Shown: one piece after another, positions 34,888 through 43,457 of the stretch
How positions within the stretch are numbered: position 1 is the first letter of the stretch
Layout: the number at the start of each line of letters is the position of its first letter
NCBI GenBank assembly: GCA_035532735.1
Contig: DATKQM010000011.1
Coordinates: 1 to 54,517, forward strand
Origin: Chersky-840 sp035532735
Lineage (GTDB): Bacteria; Actinomycetota; Acidimicrobiia; Acidimicrobiales; UBA8190
Reading direction: 5' to 3'
Length of the DNA stretch: 54,517 nucleotides
Notes under the pieces: generated by a model
What the model saw: only the letters and a program-made list of their open reading frames with translations
Told to the model about the DNA's origin: nothing
Database searches by the model: none
Position numbers and translations under genes: made by a program

Positions 34888-36142
34888 CCGGCCCCGTGGC
34901 CAGCAGTCGCCGGCGCAACAGGTCGAGGGCGGAGATGGCCGCGTACTGGCGCACCCGGTCGCGGTCACCGGGCAGATGGAACACGAGCGACTCGGCCTCG
35001 GGGCCGAGCCCCGCCAGTCCCACCATGACGGTGCCCGGTGCCACACCTTCTTGTTCGTCGGGGCCCGCCACACCGGTGAGGGCGAGGCCGACATCCGCGC
35101 CCAGCACGCGCCGGGCGCCCTCGGCCATGGCCCGGGCCGCGGACTCGGTCACCACCGGCCCTTCGGGCACCCCGAGCACGTCGTGCTTGACCTCCGAGGC
35201 GTAGCTGACGACGCCACCGCGGAACCAGTCGCTCGCGCCCGGGACACCCACCAGCCGCGAGGCGACCAGCCCGCCGGTGAGCGATTCGCCCAGGCCCAAG
35301 GTGAGAGCACGTTCGACCAACAAAGTGGCCACGGCGGCCTCCATGGTGGTGTCGTCGACCCCGAAGACGACCGGACCGACGAGCCCTCGCACTTCCATCT
35401 CCTCGGCGTCGAGTAGCGAGGTGGCGGCCGCGGCGTGAGGCGCCTTGGCAGTGATCCGGACTTTGATCCCCTCGATCCCGCTCGCCAGAAAGGCGATGGT
35501 GGGGCTGCCCGGCGAGGCGTCGGAAGCCTCGATGCGCGGCGCCAGGAGCTCGGCGAGACCGGACTCGCTCATCCCCCAGGTCCGGACGACGCGACTCATG
35601 ATCACCGCCGCCTCGCCGGCCAGATCGGCACGGTCGCGCAGGTCGGGCAGAACCGCCCGGGTGAACATCTCGACGAGCTCGTAGGGCACGCCCGGGAGGG
35701 CGTAGACGACTTTGTGGCCGACCGGGCAGATGAGGCCCGGCGCGGTGCCCAGCTGTTGGGGGATAGGGGTGGCACCCACGGGCACGTCCGCCTGGCGGCC
35801 GTTGCTCTCGGGCGTGTCGCGACCGCGCGAGCTGAACATCACCTTGATCCGGTCCACGATCTCGACGTCGCGGACGAGCGGGACGGCCATGACCTCGGCG
35901 ATGGCGTCACGGGTGATGTCGTCGTGGGTGGGCCCGAGGCCACCGCACACCACGACGCCGTCGCTCCGGGCCAGGGCGGTGCGAAGGGCCAACACGATCC
36001 GGGCCTGGTTGTCCCCGACGACCTGGTGGAAATGCGAGTCGATGCCCGCCAAGGCCAGCTGTTCACCCATCCAGGCCGAGTTGGTGTCGACGATCTGGCC
36101 GAGGAGCAACTCGGTGCCGACCGCCAGTACCTCGATCCTCAC
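34877..36142 (-). CDS. cinA: CinA family protein (NMN deamidase / competence-damage-inducible)
   Basis: 421 aa, normal length. The GTG at 36142 overlaps the pgsA stop as GTGA, fixing the start. The N-terminal MoaB/MogA-like COG1058 domain has RIEVLAVGTELLLGQIVDTNSAW and VVVCGGLGPTHDDITRDAIA, with YALPGVPYEL; the C-terminal CinA domain (~255-421) has LGLGESLTGGLVASRL, GGVVSYASEVKHDVLGV and GLALTGVAGPDEQEG. Two-domain CinA can have ADP-ribose pyrophosphatase and NMN-deamidase activities, recycling pyridine nucleotides. It is in the rimO-pgsA-cinA operon and its 3' end overlaps the macrodomain gene. Confidence 0.96.
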   Translation of the reverse strand: MRIEVLAVGTELLLGQIVDTNSAWMGEQLALAGIDSHFHQVVGDNQARIVLALRTALARSDGVVVCGGLGPTHDDITRDAIAEVMAVPLVRDVEIVDRIKVMFSSRGRDTPESNGRQADVPVGATPIPQQLGTAPGLICPVGHKVVYALPGVPYELVEMFTRAVLPDLRDRADLAGEAAVIMSRVVRTWGMSESGLAELLAPRIEASDASPGSPTIAFLASGIEGIKVRITAKAPHAAAATSLLDAEEMEVRGLVGPVVFGVDDTTMEAAVATLLVERALTLGLGESLTGGLVASRLVGVPGASDWFRGGVVSYASEVKHDVLGVPEGPVVTESAARAMAEGARRVLGADVGLALTGVAGPDEQEGVAPGTVMVGLAGLGPEAESLVFHLPGDRDRVRQYAAISALDLLRRRLLATGPVRV

Positions 36143-36723
36143 CGATCTGCCGCCTGGGCGGCGCGCCGGCCGTCGAGGAGATACTGCGCGCCGGTCGCCA
36201 CGGTGAAGGCGACCGCCACCCACAGCCCCACCAGAAGGACGGTGCGGTGCGGGGCCACCGATGGCGCCAAGCAGAGCAGGATGGCGATGCCTTGGACGAG
36301 GGTCTTCGCCTTGGCGCTCACGCGTGCGGGGATCGAGATCCCTCGCCGGCCCACGGCGATGCGGTAGAGGCTCATCCACACCTCGCGAGCCGCGATGATC
36401 GCCACCGGCAACCACGGCACCTCGCCGTTCACCGCCACCGCGCACAAGGCACCCACCACGGCGGCCTTGTCGGCCAACGGGTCGAGGAACGCACCGGACC
36501 GGGTGGTGCCCTGGCGTCGGGCCAACCATCCGTCGACACCGTCGGTGAGCCCGATGGCGAGGGCGACGCCGAAGGGGGCCCACCCCGGACCGCGCACGAT
36601 GATGATCGCCACGAGCACCGGGGTTGCGAGCAACCGGGCCATGGTGAGGGCGTTGGCCGGCGTGTTGAGCGCCGACGGCCCGAAGGTGGAAACCCGCATC
36701 CGCTCGCGCAGCGGCTCGGTCAC
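36139..36723 (-). CDS. pgsA: CDP-diacylglycerol-glycerol-3-phosphate phosphatidyltransferase (PgsA-like)
   Basis: 194 aa from a GTG at 36723 overlapping the rimO stop by four bases. The CDP-alcohol phosphotransferase signature DGVDGWLARRQGTTRSGAFLDPLADK contains every DG-AR-G-D-D residue of the motif. About four or five membrane segments are visible. It makes phosphatidylglycerol phosphate from CDP-diacylglycerol and glycerol-3-phosphate at the membrane. The rimO-pgsA-cinA order supports PgsA over other family members. Confidence 0.95.
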   Translation of the reverse strand: MTEPLRERMRVSTFGPSALNTPANALTMARLLATPVLVAIIIVRGPGWAPFGVALAIGLTDGVDGWLARRQGTTRSGAFLDPLADKAAVVGALCAVAVNGEVPWLPVAIIAAREVWMSLYRIAVGRRGISIPARVSAKAKTLVQGIAILLCLAPSVAPHRTVLLVGLWVAVAFTVATGAQYLLDGRRAAQAADR

Positions 36724-38024
36724 GACTCGGCCCACAGGTCCGGCCCGGCCGCGCCCGTCACCACCACCTTGTGGAACTCGCCCACGGCGAGGGTCGTCGG
36801 TACGTGGACGACGCCGTCGATGTCCGGGGCCTCGCGATGCGACCGAGCCATGCCGGGCCCGTCGACGAGGACATCGAGCTGTTTCCCGACGAGCCCGGCG
36901 CGGCGCTCGGCGGTGATGGCGTCTTGGAGCTCCGAGCACTCGCGCAGCCGCTCCAGGGCGAGGTCGGCCGGCACCGAGCCGGGAAGCCCCTCGGCGTAGG
37001 TGCCCGGTTCCTCGGAGAAGGTGAAGAAGCCCGCCCAGTCGAGACGGGCCTCGGCCAGGAACGACAAGAGGAGGTCGTGGTCTTCCTCGGTCTCCCCGGG
37101 ATAGCCCAGGATGAACGACGACCGCAGCGCGGCGTCGGGTGCGCCGGCGCGGATGGTGCCGATCCGTTCGAGGAACTTCTCGCCGTCACCCCACCGACGC
37201 ATCTGTTGGACCAGGGGACGCGAGACGTGTTGCAACGACAGGTCGAAATAGGGCACACCGGTGGACACGATGGCTTCGATGAGTGAGTCGTCGAGCGCGG
37301 AGGGATAGAGATAGAGCAGTCGGACGCGCTCGACCCGCTGCGACAGCCGACGCACGAGGCCGACGATGGGGCGGACCGTCCCGGCCGGACGGGCCACCCG
37401 CTCGGGCGCGCTGCGGTCGAGCCCCCATGAGGCCAGGTCCTGCGCGACGAGGACCACCTCGTGGACACCCTCGCCGAGCTCGTCCACCTCGGCCAGGACG
37501 ACATCCTCGGGGCGCGACCGCTGCAGCCCACGGAACGACGGGATGGCACAGAAGCCGCAACGCCGGTCACAGCCCTCGGCCACCTTCACGTACGCCCACG
37601 GCGCATGGGCCGCGGGACGAGGAAGGTTCAAGAGGTCGAACGACGGGGGGGCCTCGCCAGCCGCGCCGTCGTCGGTGAGGGTGCCCTCAACCTGTCGGCG
37701 GAGGGTGACGGGCACCCCGAACCCCACCACCAGGTCGACCTCGGGGAGCGCGGCGGTGAGCTGGTCGCCATGACGTTCGGCCAGACATCCCGTCACGACC
37801 AGGCGGGCGCCCTCGCGGCGCGCCGCGGCGAGGTCGAGAATGGTGTCGATCGATTCCTGGCGGGCGGCCTCGATGAAGGCGCAGGTGTTGACCACCACGA
37901 GATCGGCGGCGTCGGGCGAAGCTGCCGGCTCGTATCCGTCGCGTCGCAACGTCCCGACCAGCTTGTCCGAGTCGACCTGGTTCTTCGGACACCCCAGGGT
38001 CTCCAACCAGTATCGCTCGGGCAC
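36720..38024 (-). CDS. rimO: Ribosomal protein S12 methylthiotransferase
   Basis: 434 aa, normal RimO length. UPF0004 cysteines Cys12, Cys48 and Cys80 bind one iron-sulfur cluster (ETLGCPKNQ, VNTCAF, VTGCLAER). The radical-SAM motif CDRRCGFC has Cys152, Cys156 and Cys159. A C-terminal TRAM region follows (KQLDVLVDGPG ... FHKVVVTG). The ETLGCPKN N terminus marks RimO rather than MiaB. It adds methylthio to Asp88 of ribosomal protein S12 in the cytoplasm. It is the first gene of the rimO-pgsA-cinA operon with translational overlap at each junction. Confidence 0.97.
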   Translation of the reverse strand: MPERYWLETLGCPKNQVDSDKLVGTLRRDGYEPAASPDAADLVVVNTCAFIEAARQESIDTILDLAAARREGARLVVTGCLAERHGDQLTAALPEVDLVVGFGVPVTLRRQVEGTLTDDGAAGEAPPSFDLLNLPRPAAHAPWAYVKVAEGCDRRCGFCAIPSFRGLQRSRPEDVVLAEVDELGEGVHEVVLVAQDLASWGLDRSAPERVARPAGTVRPIVGLVRRLSQRVERVRLLYLYPSALDDSLIEAIVSTGVPYFDLSLQHVSRPLVQQMRRWGDGEKFLERIGTIRAGAPDAALRSSFILGYPGETEEDHDLLLSFLAEARLDWAGFFTFSEEPGTYAEGLPGSVPADLALERLRECSELQDAITAERRAGLVGKQLDVLVDGPGMARSHREAPDIDGVVHVPTTLAVGEFHKVVVTGAAGPDLWAES

Positions 38025-38091
38025 CAGGACAATCTACCGGCGGAGGCTCAAAGGGCGGAGAGCGAGGCCTGTGAACCTCCAGAACGCGCTA

Positions 38092-38385
38092 TCAGGCGAT
38101 TGCGGCGCGAACCTCGTCGAGTGAGAGCTCAGCGGTCGCCGGCCCACCACACTGGGCACAGCTCTCGGTGTGGTGCCATGAGCTCAGCAGGCGGGTGCCT
38201 TCGGCGTTGAGCATGACGACGAACGACTCCGACCCGGGGTCGAGATCGAGGCCGTAATACGGGCGCCACTCCGTGGCGGCCGGATGGCTGCCGACGCTCA
38301 CATCCTTCAGGACGCGCCGGAAACGCATGCGAGGCGCGTCGAAGATCCAGGTGCTGTTGCAGGATTCCAAGATGAAGGGCTCCAT
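38092..38385 (-). CDS. Hypothetical protein with a CxxC pair
   Basis: 97 aa. It has no signal peptide or membrane segment. Near the C terminus HTESCAQCGGPATAELS contains a CxxC pair that could bind zinc, though one pair alone is not a full zinc site. The middle (RPYYGLDLDPGSESFVVMLNAEGTRLL) reads like a compact beta domain. Start at an ATG (38385) with a weak ribosome site; M20 is an alternative. It lies between rimO and tRNA-Ser on the same strand. It is not recognised as a known family; the amino-acid composition is normal, so it may be real. Confidence 0.55.
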   Translation of the reverse strand: MEPFILESCNSTWIFDAPRMRFRRVLKDVSVGSHPAATEWRPYYGLDLDPGSESFVVMLNAEGTRLLSSWHHTESCAQCGGPATAELSLDEVRAAIA

Positions 38386-38511
38386 GTGTCCATTGTCAGC
38401 CTGGATCCTGGCAACTAGCTCAGATTGGCGTTGCGATTCAGTGAAGAATCGATGTCAGGGCTGCATACGACCCCACCTCGGCCGACAGGGATCGAGGAGG
38501 GGCCGCAAGAG

Positions 38512-38600
38512 CGGAGAGGGAGGGATTTGAACCCTCGGACCCAGTTTCCCAGGTCAACTCATTAGCAGTGAGTCCGATTCGGCCGCTCTCGCACCTCTCC
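38512..38600 (-). tRNA. tRNA-Ser (anticodon GCU)
   Basis: 89 bases, no encoded CCA. The acceptor stem pairs GGAGAGG with CCTCTCC, discriminator G. The T arm is GAGGG-TTCAAAT-CCCTC. The anticodon loop with GCT sits in CACTGCTAATG, and the variable arm is long, as in serine tRNAs. It decodes AGC/AGU. Confidence 0.95.
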
Positions 38601-38664
38601 CGAAGGGCGTCATCGAAGCTACCAGTCAACGACGCCACCCTCGGCCTTAGAGTAAAGAGGCCAT

Positions 38665-40332
38665 ATGGATGTGCTCGTCGTGGTCGGCAGTGAACCGGCC
38701 CCCGCCCGACTCGAGGACCGGGCGCTCCATGTCCACCGATTTCGCTCCGACGAAGCCCTGGCCACGCTCGTTGGCGCACTCCGGGCCCGCATCCCTCGCC
38801 GGGTGGGCGTGTGGGGGCCGGTGGCCGAGTCGGCGCCGGTAGCGGCGGGGCTGCGTCGGGCGGGGCTGCCTACCGAGCTGTTCACCGACGAGCCCATTGC
38901 CGACGACGTGTCCGAGACACTTACCGGTGTCGAGATCCGGCGCGTCACCGACCCTGGTCCGTCCATGGACGTGGCCGACACCCTGGTCGAGCTGATCGGC
39001 CATACCCCCATGGTTCGGTTGGACCGCACCGCACGAGACCTCGAGTGCACACTCGTCGCCAAGCTCGAGCTGTTCAACCCGGGAGGCTCGTCGAAGGACC
39101 GCATCGCGCTCGCCATGATCGAGGCCGCGGAACGAGACGGCGCACTCCAACCGGGGGGGACCATCGTCGAGCCCACAAGTGGCAACACCGGCGTGGGGCT
39201 CGCCATCGTGGCGGCACGGCGCGGCTACAACTGCATCTTCGTCTGCCCCGACAAGGTGGGAGCGGAGAAGATCGCCCTGTTGCGCGCCTATGGCGCCGAG
39301 GTCGTCGTCTGTCCGACCTCGGTCGCTCCGGAACACCCCGAGTCCTATTACTCGGTGTCGGACCGCCTGGCCCGGGAAGTGCCTCTGGCGTGGAAGCCCG
39401 ACCAGTACCACAACCCCAACAACCCCCAGGCCCAGCGCGACACGACCGGGGCCGAGATCTGGGAGCAGACGCGCGGACGTGTCACGCACTTCGTGGCCGG
39501 CATCGGCACGGGCGGGACAGTCACCGGCATCGGGCGGTACCTCAAAGAGCGCAACCCCGCCGTCCAGATCATCGGGGCCGACCCCGACGGCTCGGTCTAC
39601 TCAGGAGGTTCGGGGCGCCCCTATCTGGTCGAGGGCATCGGCGAGGACTTCTGGCCGTCGACCTACGACCCCTCGGTCGTCGACCGGGTGGTGGCGGTGT
39701 CCGATGCCCAGAGCTTCGCCACAGCACGACGGGTGACGCGCCAAGAAGGACTGCTCCTGGGCGGATCGGGGGGCACCGCCATCGCCGCCGCGTTGGTGGT
39801 GGGGCGCGACCTTCCCCCCGACGCGGTCATCGTGGTCCTCATCCCCGACTCGGGGCGTGGATATCTGTCGAAGATCTACAACGACGCCTGGATGGCTGAC
39901 TACGGCTTCCTCCAGGCGGCGGGGACGACCGTGGGCGACCTCCTGGCGGCACGGGACCCGTCGTTGCCGTCGCTCGTGCACACCCATCCCGATGAGACCG
40001 TCCGCCAGGCCATCGCCATTCTGCGCGAGTACGGCGTCAGCCAGATGCCGGTGGTCAAGCACGAGCCACCGGTGGTCCTGGCCGAGGTGGTGGGCGGTGT
40101 GACCGAACGCGACCTCATGGAGAGTGTCTTCGCCGATGCCCCCATGCTGGAGCGTCTCGTGAGCGACATGATGGGCCCACCCTTGCCGACGATCGGAGCG
40201 GGCGAGCAGGTCCACATCGCGGTGGGACGCCTCGAAGGCGCCTCTGCGCTGGTGGTGCTCGACCGCGGCCATCCCGTCGGTGTCATCACCCGTTCGGATG
40301 TGCTCGCCACCTTGGCAGCGGGACCACGCTGA
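38665..40332 (+). CDS. cbs: Cystathionine beta-synthase with extra N-terminal domain
   Basis: 555 aa; ATG at 38665 with AAAGAGG four bases upstream. Residues 1-100 are an unusual extension with Rossmann-like alternation (MDVLVVVGSEPA, RRVGVWGPVAESAPVAAGLRRAGLPTELFTDEP). The PLP domain starts near 104 (DTLVELIGHTPMVRLD), with Lys144 in NPGGSSKDR and TSGNTG and GIGTGGTVTGIG for cofactor phosphate binding. Two CBS repeats lie at ~430-555 (VSQMPVVKHE, GVTERDLM, ALVVLDRGHPVGVITRSDVL). It condenses serine and homocysteine to cystathionine. The next gene, six bases on, is a cystathionine gamma-lyase type, so the pair forms the reverse transsulfuration route. Confidence 0.95.
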   Translation: MDVLVVVGSEPAPARLEDRALHVHRFRSDEALATLVGALRARIPRRVGVWGPVAESAPVAAGLRRAGLPTELFTDEPIADDVSETLTGVEIRRVTDPGPSMDVADTLVELIGHTPMVRLDRTARDLECTLVAKLELFNPGGSSKDRIALAMIEAAERDGALQPGGTIVEPTSGNTGVGLAIVAARRGYNCIFVCPDKVGAEKIALLRAYGAEVVVCPTSVAPEHPESYYSVSDRLAREVPLAWKPDQYHNPNNPQAQRDTTGAEIWEQTRGRVTHFVAGIGTGGTVTGIGRYLKERNPAVQIIGADPDGSVYSGGSGRPYLVEGIGEDFWPSTYDPSVVDRVVAVSDAQSFATARRVTRQEGLLLGGSGGTAIAAALVVGRDLPPDAVIVVLIPDSGRGYLSKIYNDAWMADYGFLQAAGTTVGDLLAARDPSLPSLVHTHPDETVRQAIAILREYGVSQMPVVKHEPPVVLAEVVGGVTERDLMESVFADAPMLERLVSDMMGPPLPTIGAGEQVHIAVGRLEGASALVVLDRGHPVGVITRSDVLATLAAGPR

Positions 40333-40337
40333 GCCCG

Positions 40338-41492
40338 ATGATGCAACGGCGCGACCTCACCGGTCTCGGGTTCGAGACGCGCGCCGTCCACGGCGGCGGC
40401 GGGCCCGACCCGGCCACGGGGGCAGTCAACACGCCGGTCTACCTGTCGTCGACCTTCGAACAAGACGGCGTGGGTGTGGACCGGGGCTATGAGTACGCCC
40501 GTTCGGGCAATCCGAGCCGGGCCAGTCTCGAAGCCCATCTGGCCCTGCTCGAAGGAGCCGCCTTCGGGTTCGCCTTCGCCAGTGGGCTGGCGGCCGAGGA
40601 CGCCATCTTGCGCCTTCTCGACCCCGGCGACCATCTGGTCATGCCCACCGACAGCTACGGCGGGACCTACCGGTTGGCCACGGCCGTCCACCGACGGGCC
40701 GGGCTCGAGGTGGACGCCGTGGATCTATCGCGCTTGGAAGACGTTCTGCGACCCGAGACGCGCATGATCTGGATCGAGACGCCCACGAATCCCCTCCTCG
40801 ACATCGTGGACATCGCCACGGTGGCCACCCTCGCCCATCGCCAGGGTGCGCTCGTCGTCGTCGACAACACCTTTGCCACGCCCTGGTTGCAACAGCCCCT
40901 CACCTTGGGGGCAGACATTGTGGTGCACTCGACCACCAAGTACCTCAGTGGGCATTCCGACGTCATCGGCGGGTTCGCGGCCACCAACGACGCCAACTGG
41001 GCGCAGCGCATCGGCTTCCTCCAGAACGCGGCCGGTGGGGTCCCGGGGCCCTTTGACTGCTATCTGGTCCAGCGCGGTGTCATGACCCTTCCCTTGCGGA
41101 TGGAACGCCACTGTGCCAATGCGCTCGGAGTGGTGGAGTTGCTGCGCGGCCACGGCGCCGTGAGCTCTGTCTTGCACCCATCGCTCGAGAGCCACCGGGG
41201 CCATCTCGTGGCCAGCCGGCAGATGCGCGGGTTCGGTGGCATGGTCAGCTTCACTTTGCGGGGAGGTGAGCAGGCGGCGCTCGAGCTCTGCACCCGGACG
41301 CGCCTCTTCACCCTGGCCGAGAGCCTGGGCGGCGTCGAGAGCCTGATCGAGCATCCCGGCAAGATGACCCACGCCAGCGCGGCGGGGACCACGAACGAGG
41401 TCCCGGGTGATCTCGTCCGTCTCAGTGTCGGTGTCGAGGCTCTCGACGACCTCGTCGCCGACCTGGCCGGCGCCCTCGACAGTGTCGTTTGA
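40338..41492 (+). CDS. Cystathionine gamma-lyase/gamma-synthase family enzyme
   Basis: 384 aa (ATG at 40338 or 40341). This is a Cys/Met-metabolism PLP enzyme: PLP Lys201 in HSTTKYLSGHSD, phosphate-site YEYARSGNPSR, and Asp176 in VVVDNTFATP for the ring nitrogen. TKYLSGHSDVIGG and PLRMERHCANA are typical of MetB/CGL. It starts six bases after the cystathionine beta-synthase stop, so it is co-transcribed and likely cleaves cystathionine to cysteine; a synthase role in methionine making cannot be excluded from sequence alone. A terminator follows. Confidence 0.92.
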   Translation: MMQRRDLTGLGFETRAVHGGGGPDPATGAVNTPVYLSSTFEQDGVGVDRGYEYARSGNPSRASLEAHLALLEGAAFGFAFASGLAAEDAILRLLDPGDHLVMPTDSYGGTYRLATAVHRRAGLEVDAVDLSRLEDVLRPETRMIWIETPTNPLLDIVDIATVATLAHRQGALVVVDNTFATPWLQQPLTLGADIVVHSTTKYLSGHSDVIGGFAATNDANWAQRIGFLQNAAGGVPGPFDCYLVQRGVMTLPLRMERHCANALGVVELLRGHGAVSSVLHPSLESHRGHLVASRQMRGFGGMVSFTLRGGEQAALELCTRTRLFTLAESLGGVESLIEHPGKMTHASAAGTTNEVPGDLVRLSVGVEALDDLVADLAGALDSVV

Positions 41493-41522
41493 GACTGAGG
41501 CCCTCTGAGACTGGCGTCCTCT

Positions 41523-41561
41523 GAGAACCCCGAGGGCGCGAGCCCGCGTGCCGAGGTTCTC
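41523..41561. terminator. Hairpin terminator after the transsulfuration genes
   Basis: GAGAACC (41523-41529) and GGTTCTC (41555-41561) form an outer stem around an inner GGGC-GCGA-GCCC hairpin, between the converging lyase and Nudix genes. A short direct repeat CCTCTGAGA (41502-41510 and 41518-41526) sits just before it. Confidence 0.55.
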
Positions 41562-41624
41562 GAGTGACAACTCGGCCGTGGCCTGCCCATCGCAGCGTCC
41601 GCGTCAGGCTCTGTAGCCCGAGAC

Positions 41625-42083
41625 TCAGCCGGAGCGGGCGAGGCTTATGGTGTCGATGGACGCGAGCAGCTGCCGATCACGCTCGTAGGTGAGGGCGTGC
41701 GCGGCGAAATCGAGCTCGAGCCACTTGAGGACGTCGACTTCGGCGGATACGGCGAAGTCTCCACCGAGCACCTCCATGACCCAATACCCAACGACCTTCT
41801 GACGTCCCCGCCGGTCCCGGTACTCGGTGAACCCGACGAAGTCCAAAAGCCGACACCGGTAGCCGGTCTCCTCCAGCACCTCGCGCAGCGCGCAGTCCTC
41901 GTAGGATTCGCCCGGATCGACCTTGCCCTTGGGCAGCGACCAGTCGTCCCTGTCTGGTCGGTGGACCACGGCGACTTCGTAGCGACCGACCGGACCCTCG
42001 CGCAGCAAAATCCCCCCGGCGGCCCGGACGACGCCGCCAGCCGCCTTGCCACGCCGCAGCACCCGCGCCACTGCCCGACTCAT
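41625..42083 (-). CDS. Nudix hydrolase
   Basis: 152 aa from the ATG at 42083 with GGAGG immediately upstream; the spacing is short, so a GTG four codons inside could be used. The frame is open far upstream but without a ribosome site. The Nudix box GKVDPGESYEDCALREVLEETGY matches GX5EX7REUXEEXGU in full. LLREGPVGRYEVAVVHRPDRDDWSLPKGK resembles the diadenosine-polyphosphate/MutT1-like actinobacterial group. It cleaves nucleoside diphosphates linked to another moiety; the exact substrate is not readable. Confidence 0.88.
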   Translation of the reverse strand: MSRAVARVLRRGKAAGGVVRAAGGILLREGPVGRYEVAVVHRPDRDDWSLPKGKVDPGESYEDCALREVLEETGYRCRLLDFVGFTEYRDRRGRQKVVGYWVMEVLGGDFAVSAEVDVLKWLELDFAAHALTYERDRQLLASIDTISLARSG

Positions 42084-42144
42084 ACCTCCGAAGCTACCCA
42101 CGTCGTGGGTGCTACACGGGGACCCTGGGTGATTTTTTACGACC

Positions 42145-43242
42145 CTACTCCGAGTGCCTGAGCCGGCCCACGAACCTTCCAGCCGCCTGACGCGCTGCGT
42201 AGGGGAGAAGCTGGGCCGGCGTATGGAACGGGCGCAGACCCCGCCGGACCAGAAGGTGACCCTGCAGTGTTGCTTCGTCTCCGGTAAACGACGACTTGTA
42301 TGGCTCGACGCCGGGGCCGAGGTCGAAAATCTCTTCGCCCCGCAACATTGAGTCCTCGACGCACAGTGCCAGATTCGCGCGACCCGGGGACAGGTTCGCC
42401 CATGCGTCGTCGAAACCACGGATCCACGAGCTCGATCCCATCCCCGCGTTGATGATGAGATCCGTGGCGATCACCTCTCCGGGCCTTTCGAAGGTCGACA
42501 GCCGCAGTCGACCCGTCTCGGATCTTTCGACGGCTTCGGACACCATGTCCAGAAAACGTCCGTCGAAGGGGGGGCCCGAACCTCCTCGGTCAGCTCGGCG
42601 ACGCTCGTAGAGCCGCTGCTGTTGAGGGAGTCGTTCGATGACATCGGCGGCTTCGGTGGACATGCGATGTTCGAACCCCTCCGCCCGAAGCTTTCGGTGA
42701 TCTGAGCGAACCGAGTTGCGAAAATTCTTGGAGCGCTCCCGAAGCCATGCCTCAAAATCACAGCCCGCGATCATCACGTGTGGGGACACGAATGTGTGTC
42801 CGTCTATCAGGACAGGGGGTCGCCCGGGCCAACCCCGACGGAAGGCTTGCGGTAACGATGAATCGGCTAACAGCCAGTCGAGCGACACCGAGTCCGGCGC
42901 TGGGTCCGAATTTCCAAGGGCGACGGCCATAGATTCCCAGACCTCGTCGTCGCGCCCTGGTGCGCACAGCGGCTCGACGCCGTGAAGCATCGGAGCGGCT
43001 AGTTCGTACCTGTAAAAGCCGGCGCTGGACCGCACGACGTAGAACGGCGCGGCACCGACGACGGAGTCCCCATCACTCACTATCACCGCCCGGATCTTGG
43101 TACCGACCGGCATTGCGTGCCGGTACCACGCCAGCGTCAATACCGGTGAGGACCGCGGCCTGTTGCTCGCCACGGCGAGGGCGTCCCAGCCCGGAGCGAA
43201 TTCCTCCAACCGATCCAGCTCGGTAACGACCTCCGCTTGCAC
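42145..43242 (-). CDS. GNAT/BioF2-like (FemAB/CelD-type) acyltransferase
   Basis: 365 aa from the GTG at 43242, preceded by GGGAGGGG; the frame is open to an ATG at 43281, but that start lies inside a perfect hairpin (43276-43322), and the family N terminus is expected near VQAEVVTELDRL. The core has two GNAT-like halves: FEAWLRERSKNFRNSVRSDHRKLRAEG with the basic helix, and VIATDLIINAGMGSSSWIRGFDDAWANLSPGRANLAL, a CoA/phosphate-binding-like part seen in the BioF2-like acetyltransferase family. It probably moves an acyl or aminoacyl group onto a glycan or peptide. It opens locus B and is divergent from the ATP-grasp gene. Confidence 0.8.
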   Translation of the reverse strand: MQAEVVTELDRLEEFAPGWDALAVASNRPRSSPVLTLAWYRHAMPVGTKIRAVIVSDGDSVVGAAPFYVVRSSAGFYRYELAAPMLHGVEPLCAPGRDDEVWESMAVALGNSDPAPDSVSLDWLLADSSLPQAFRRGWPGRPPVLIDGHTFVSPHVMIAGCDFEAWLRERSKNFRNSVRSDHRKLRAEGFEHRMSTEAADVIERLPQQQRLYERRRADRGGSGPPFDGRFLDMVSEAVERSETGRLRLSTFERPGEVIATDLIINAGMGSSSWIRGFDDAWANLSPGRANLALCVEDSMLRGEEIFDLGPGVEPYKSSFTGDEATLQGHLLVRRGLRPFHTPAQLLPYAARQAAGRFVGRLRHSE

Positions 43243-43275
43243 CGACGCAGGTCCCCTCCCAGTCGCCCGACTCCT

Positions 43276-43322
43276 CACCATACCTTCGGCGGCAGAGCCG
43301 TCGTGATGCCGAAGGTATGGTG
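43276..43322. repeat. Perfect 15-bp inverted repeat (47-base hairpin)
   Basis: CACCATACCTTCGGC (43276-43290) and GCCGAAGGTATGGTG (43308-43322) are perfect reverse complements around a 17-base loop. It lies between divergent genes, covering the most upstream candidate start of the GNAT gene. It could be an operator for a dimeric repressor or an RNA hairpin. There is no T-run, so a terminator is unlikely. Confidence 0.75.
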
Positions 43323-43457
43323 CGGCACTTGGGCGTTCCCGTTCCCCGGCAGGGCGCCTAAGCTGTTCAGGACGCGGTCGACGTCCTCACCGTCCCGCCA
43401 TTAGGGACCTCAAACCCCCGACAGGACCGGAATGACCAAGCGCGAAGGGCGACGGTG

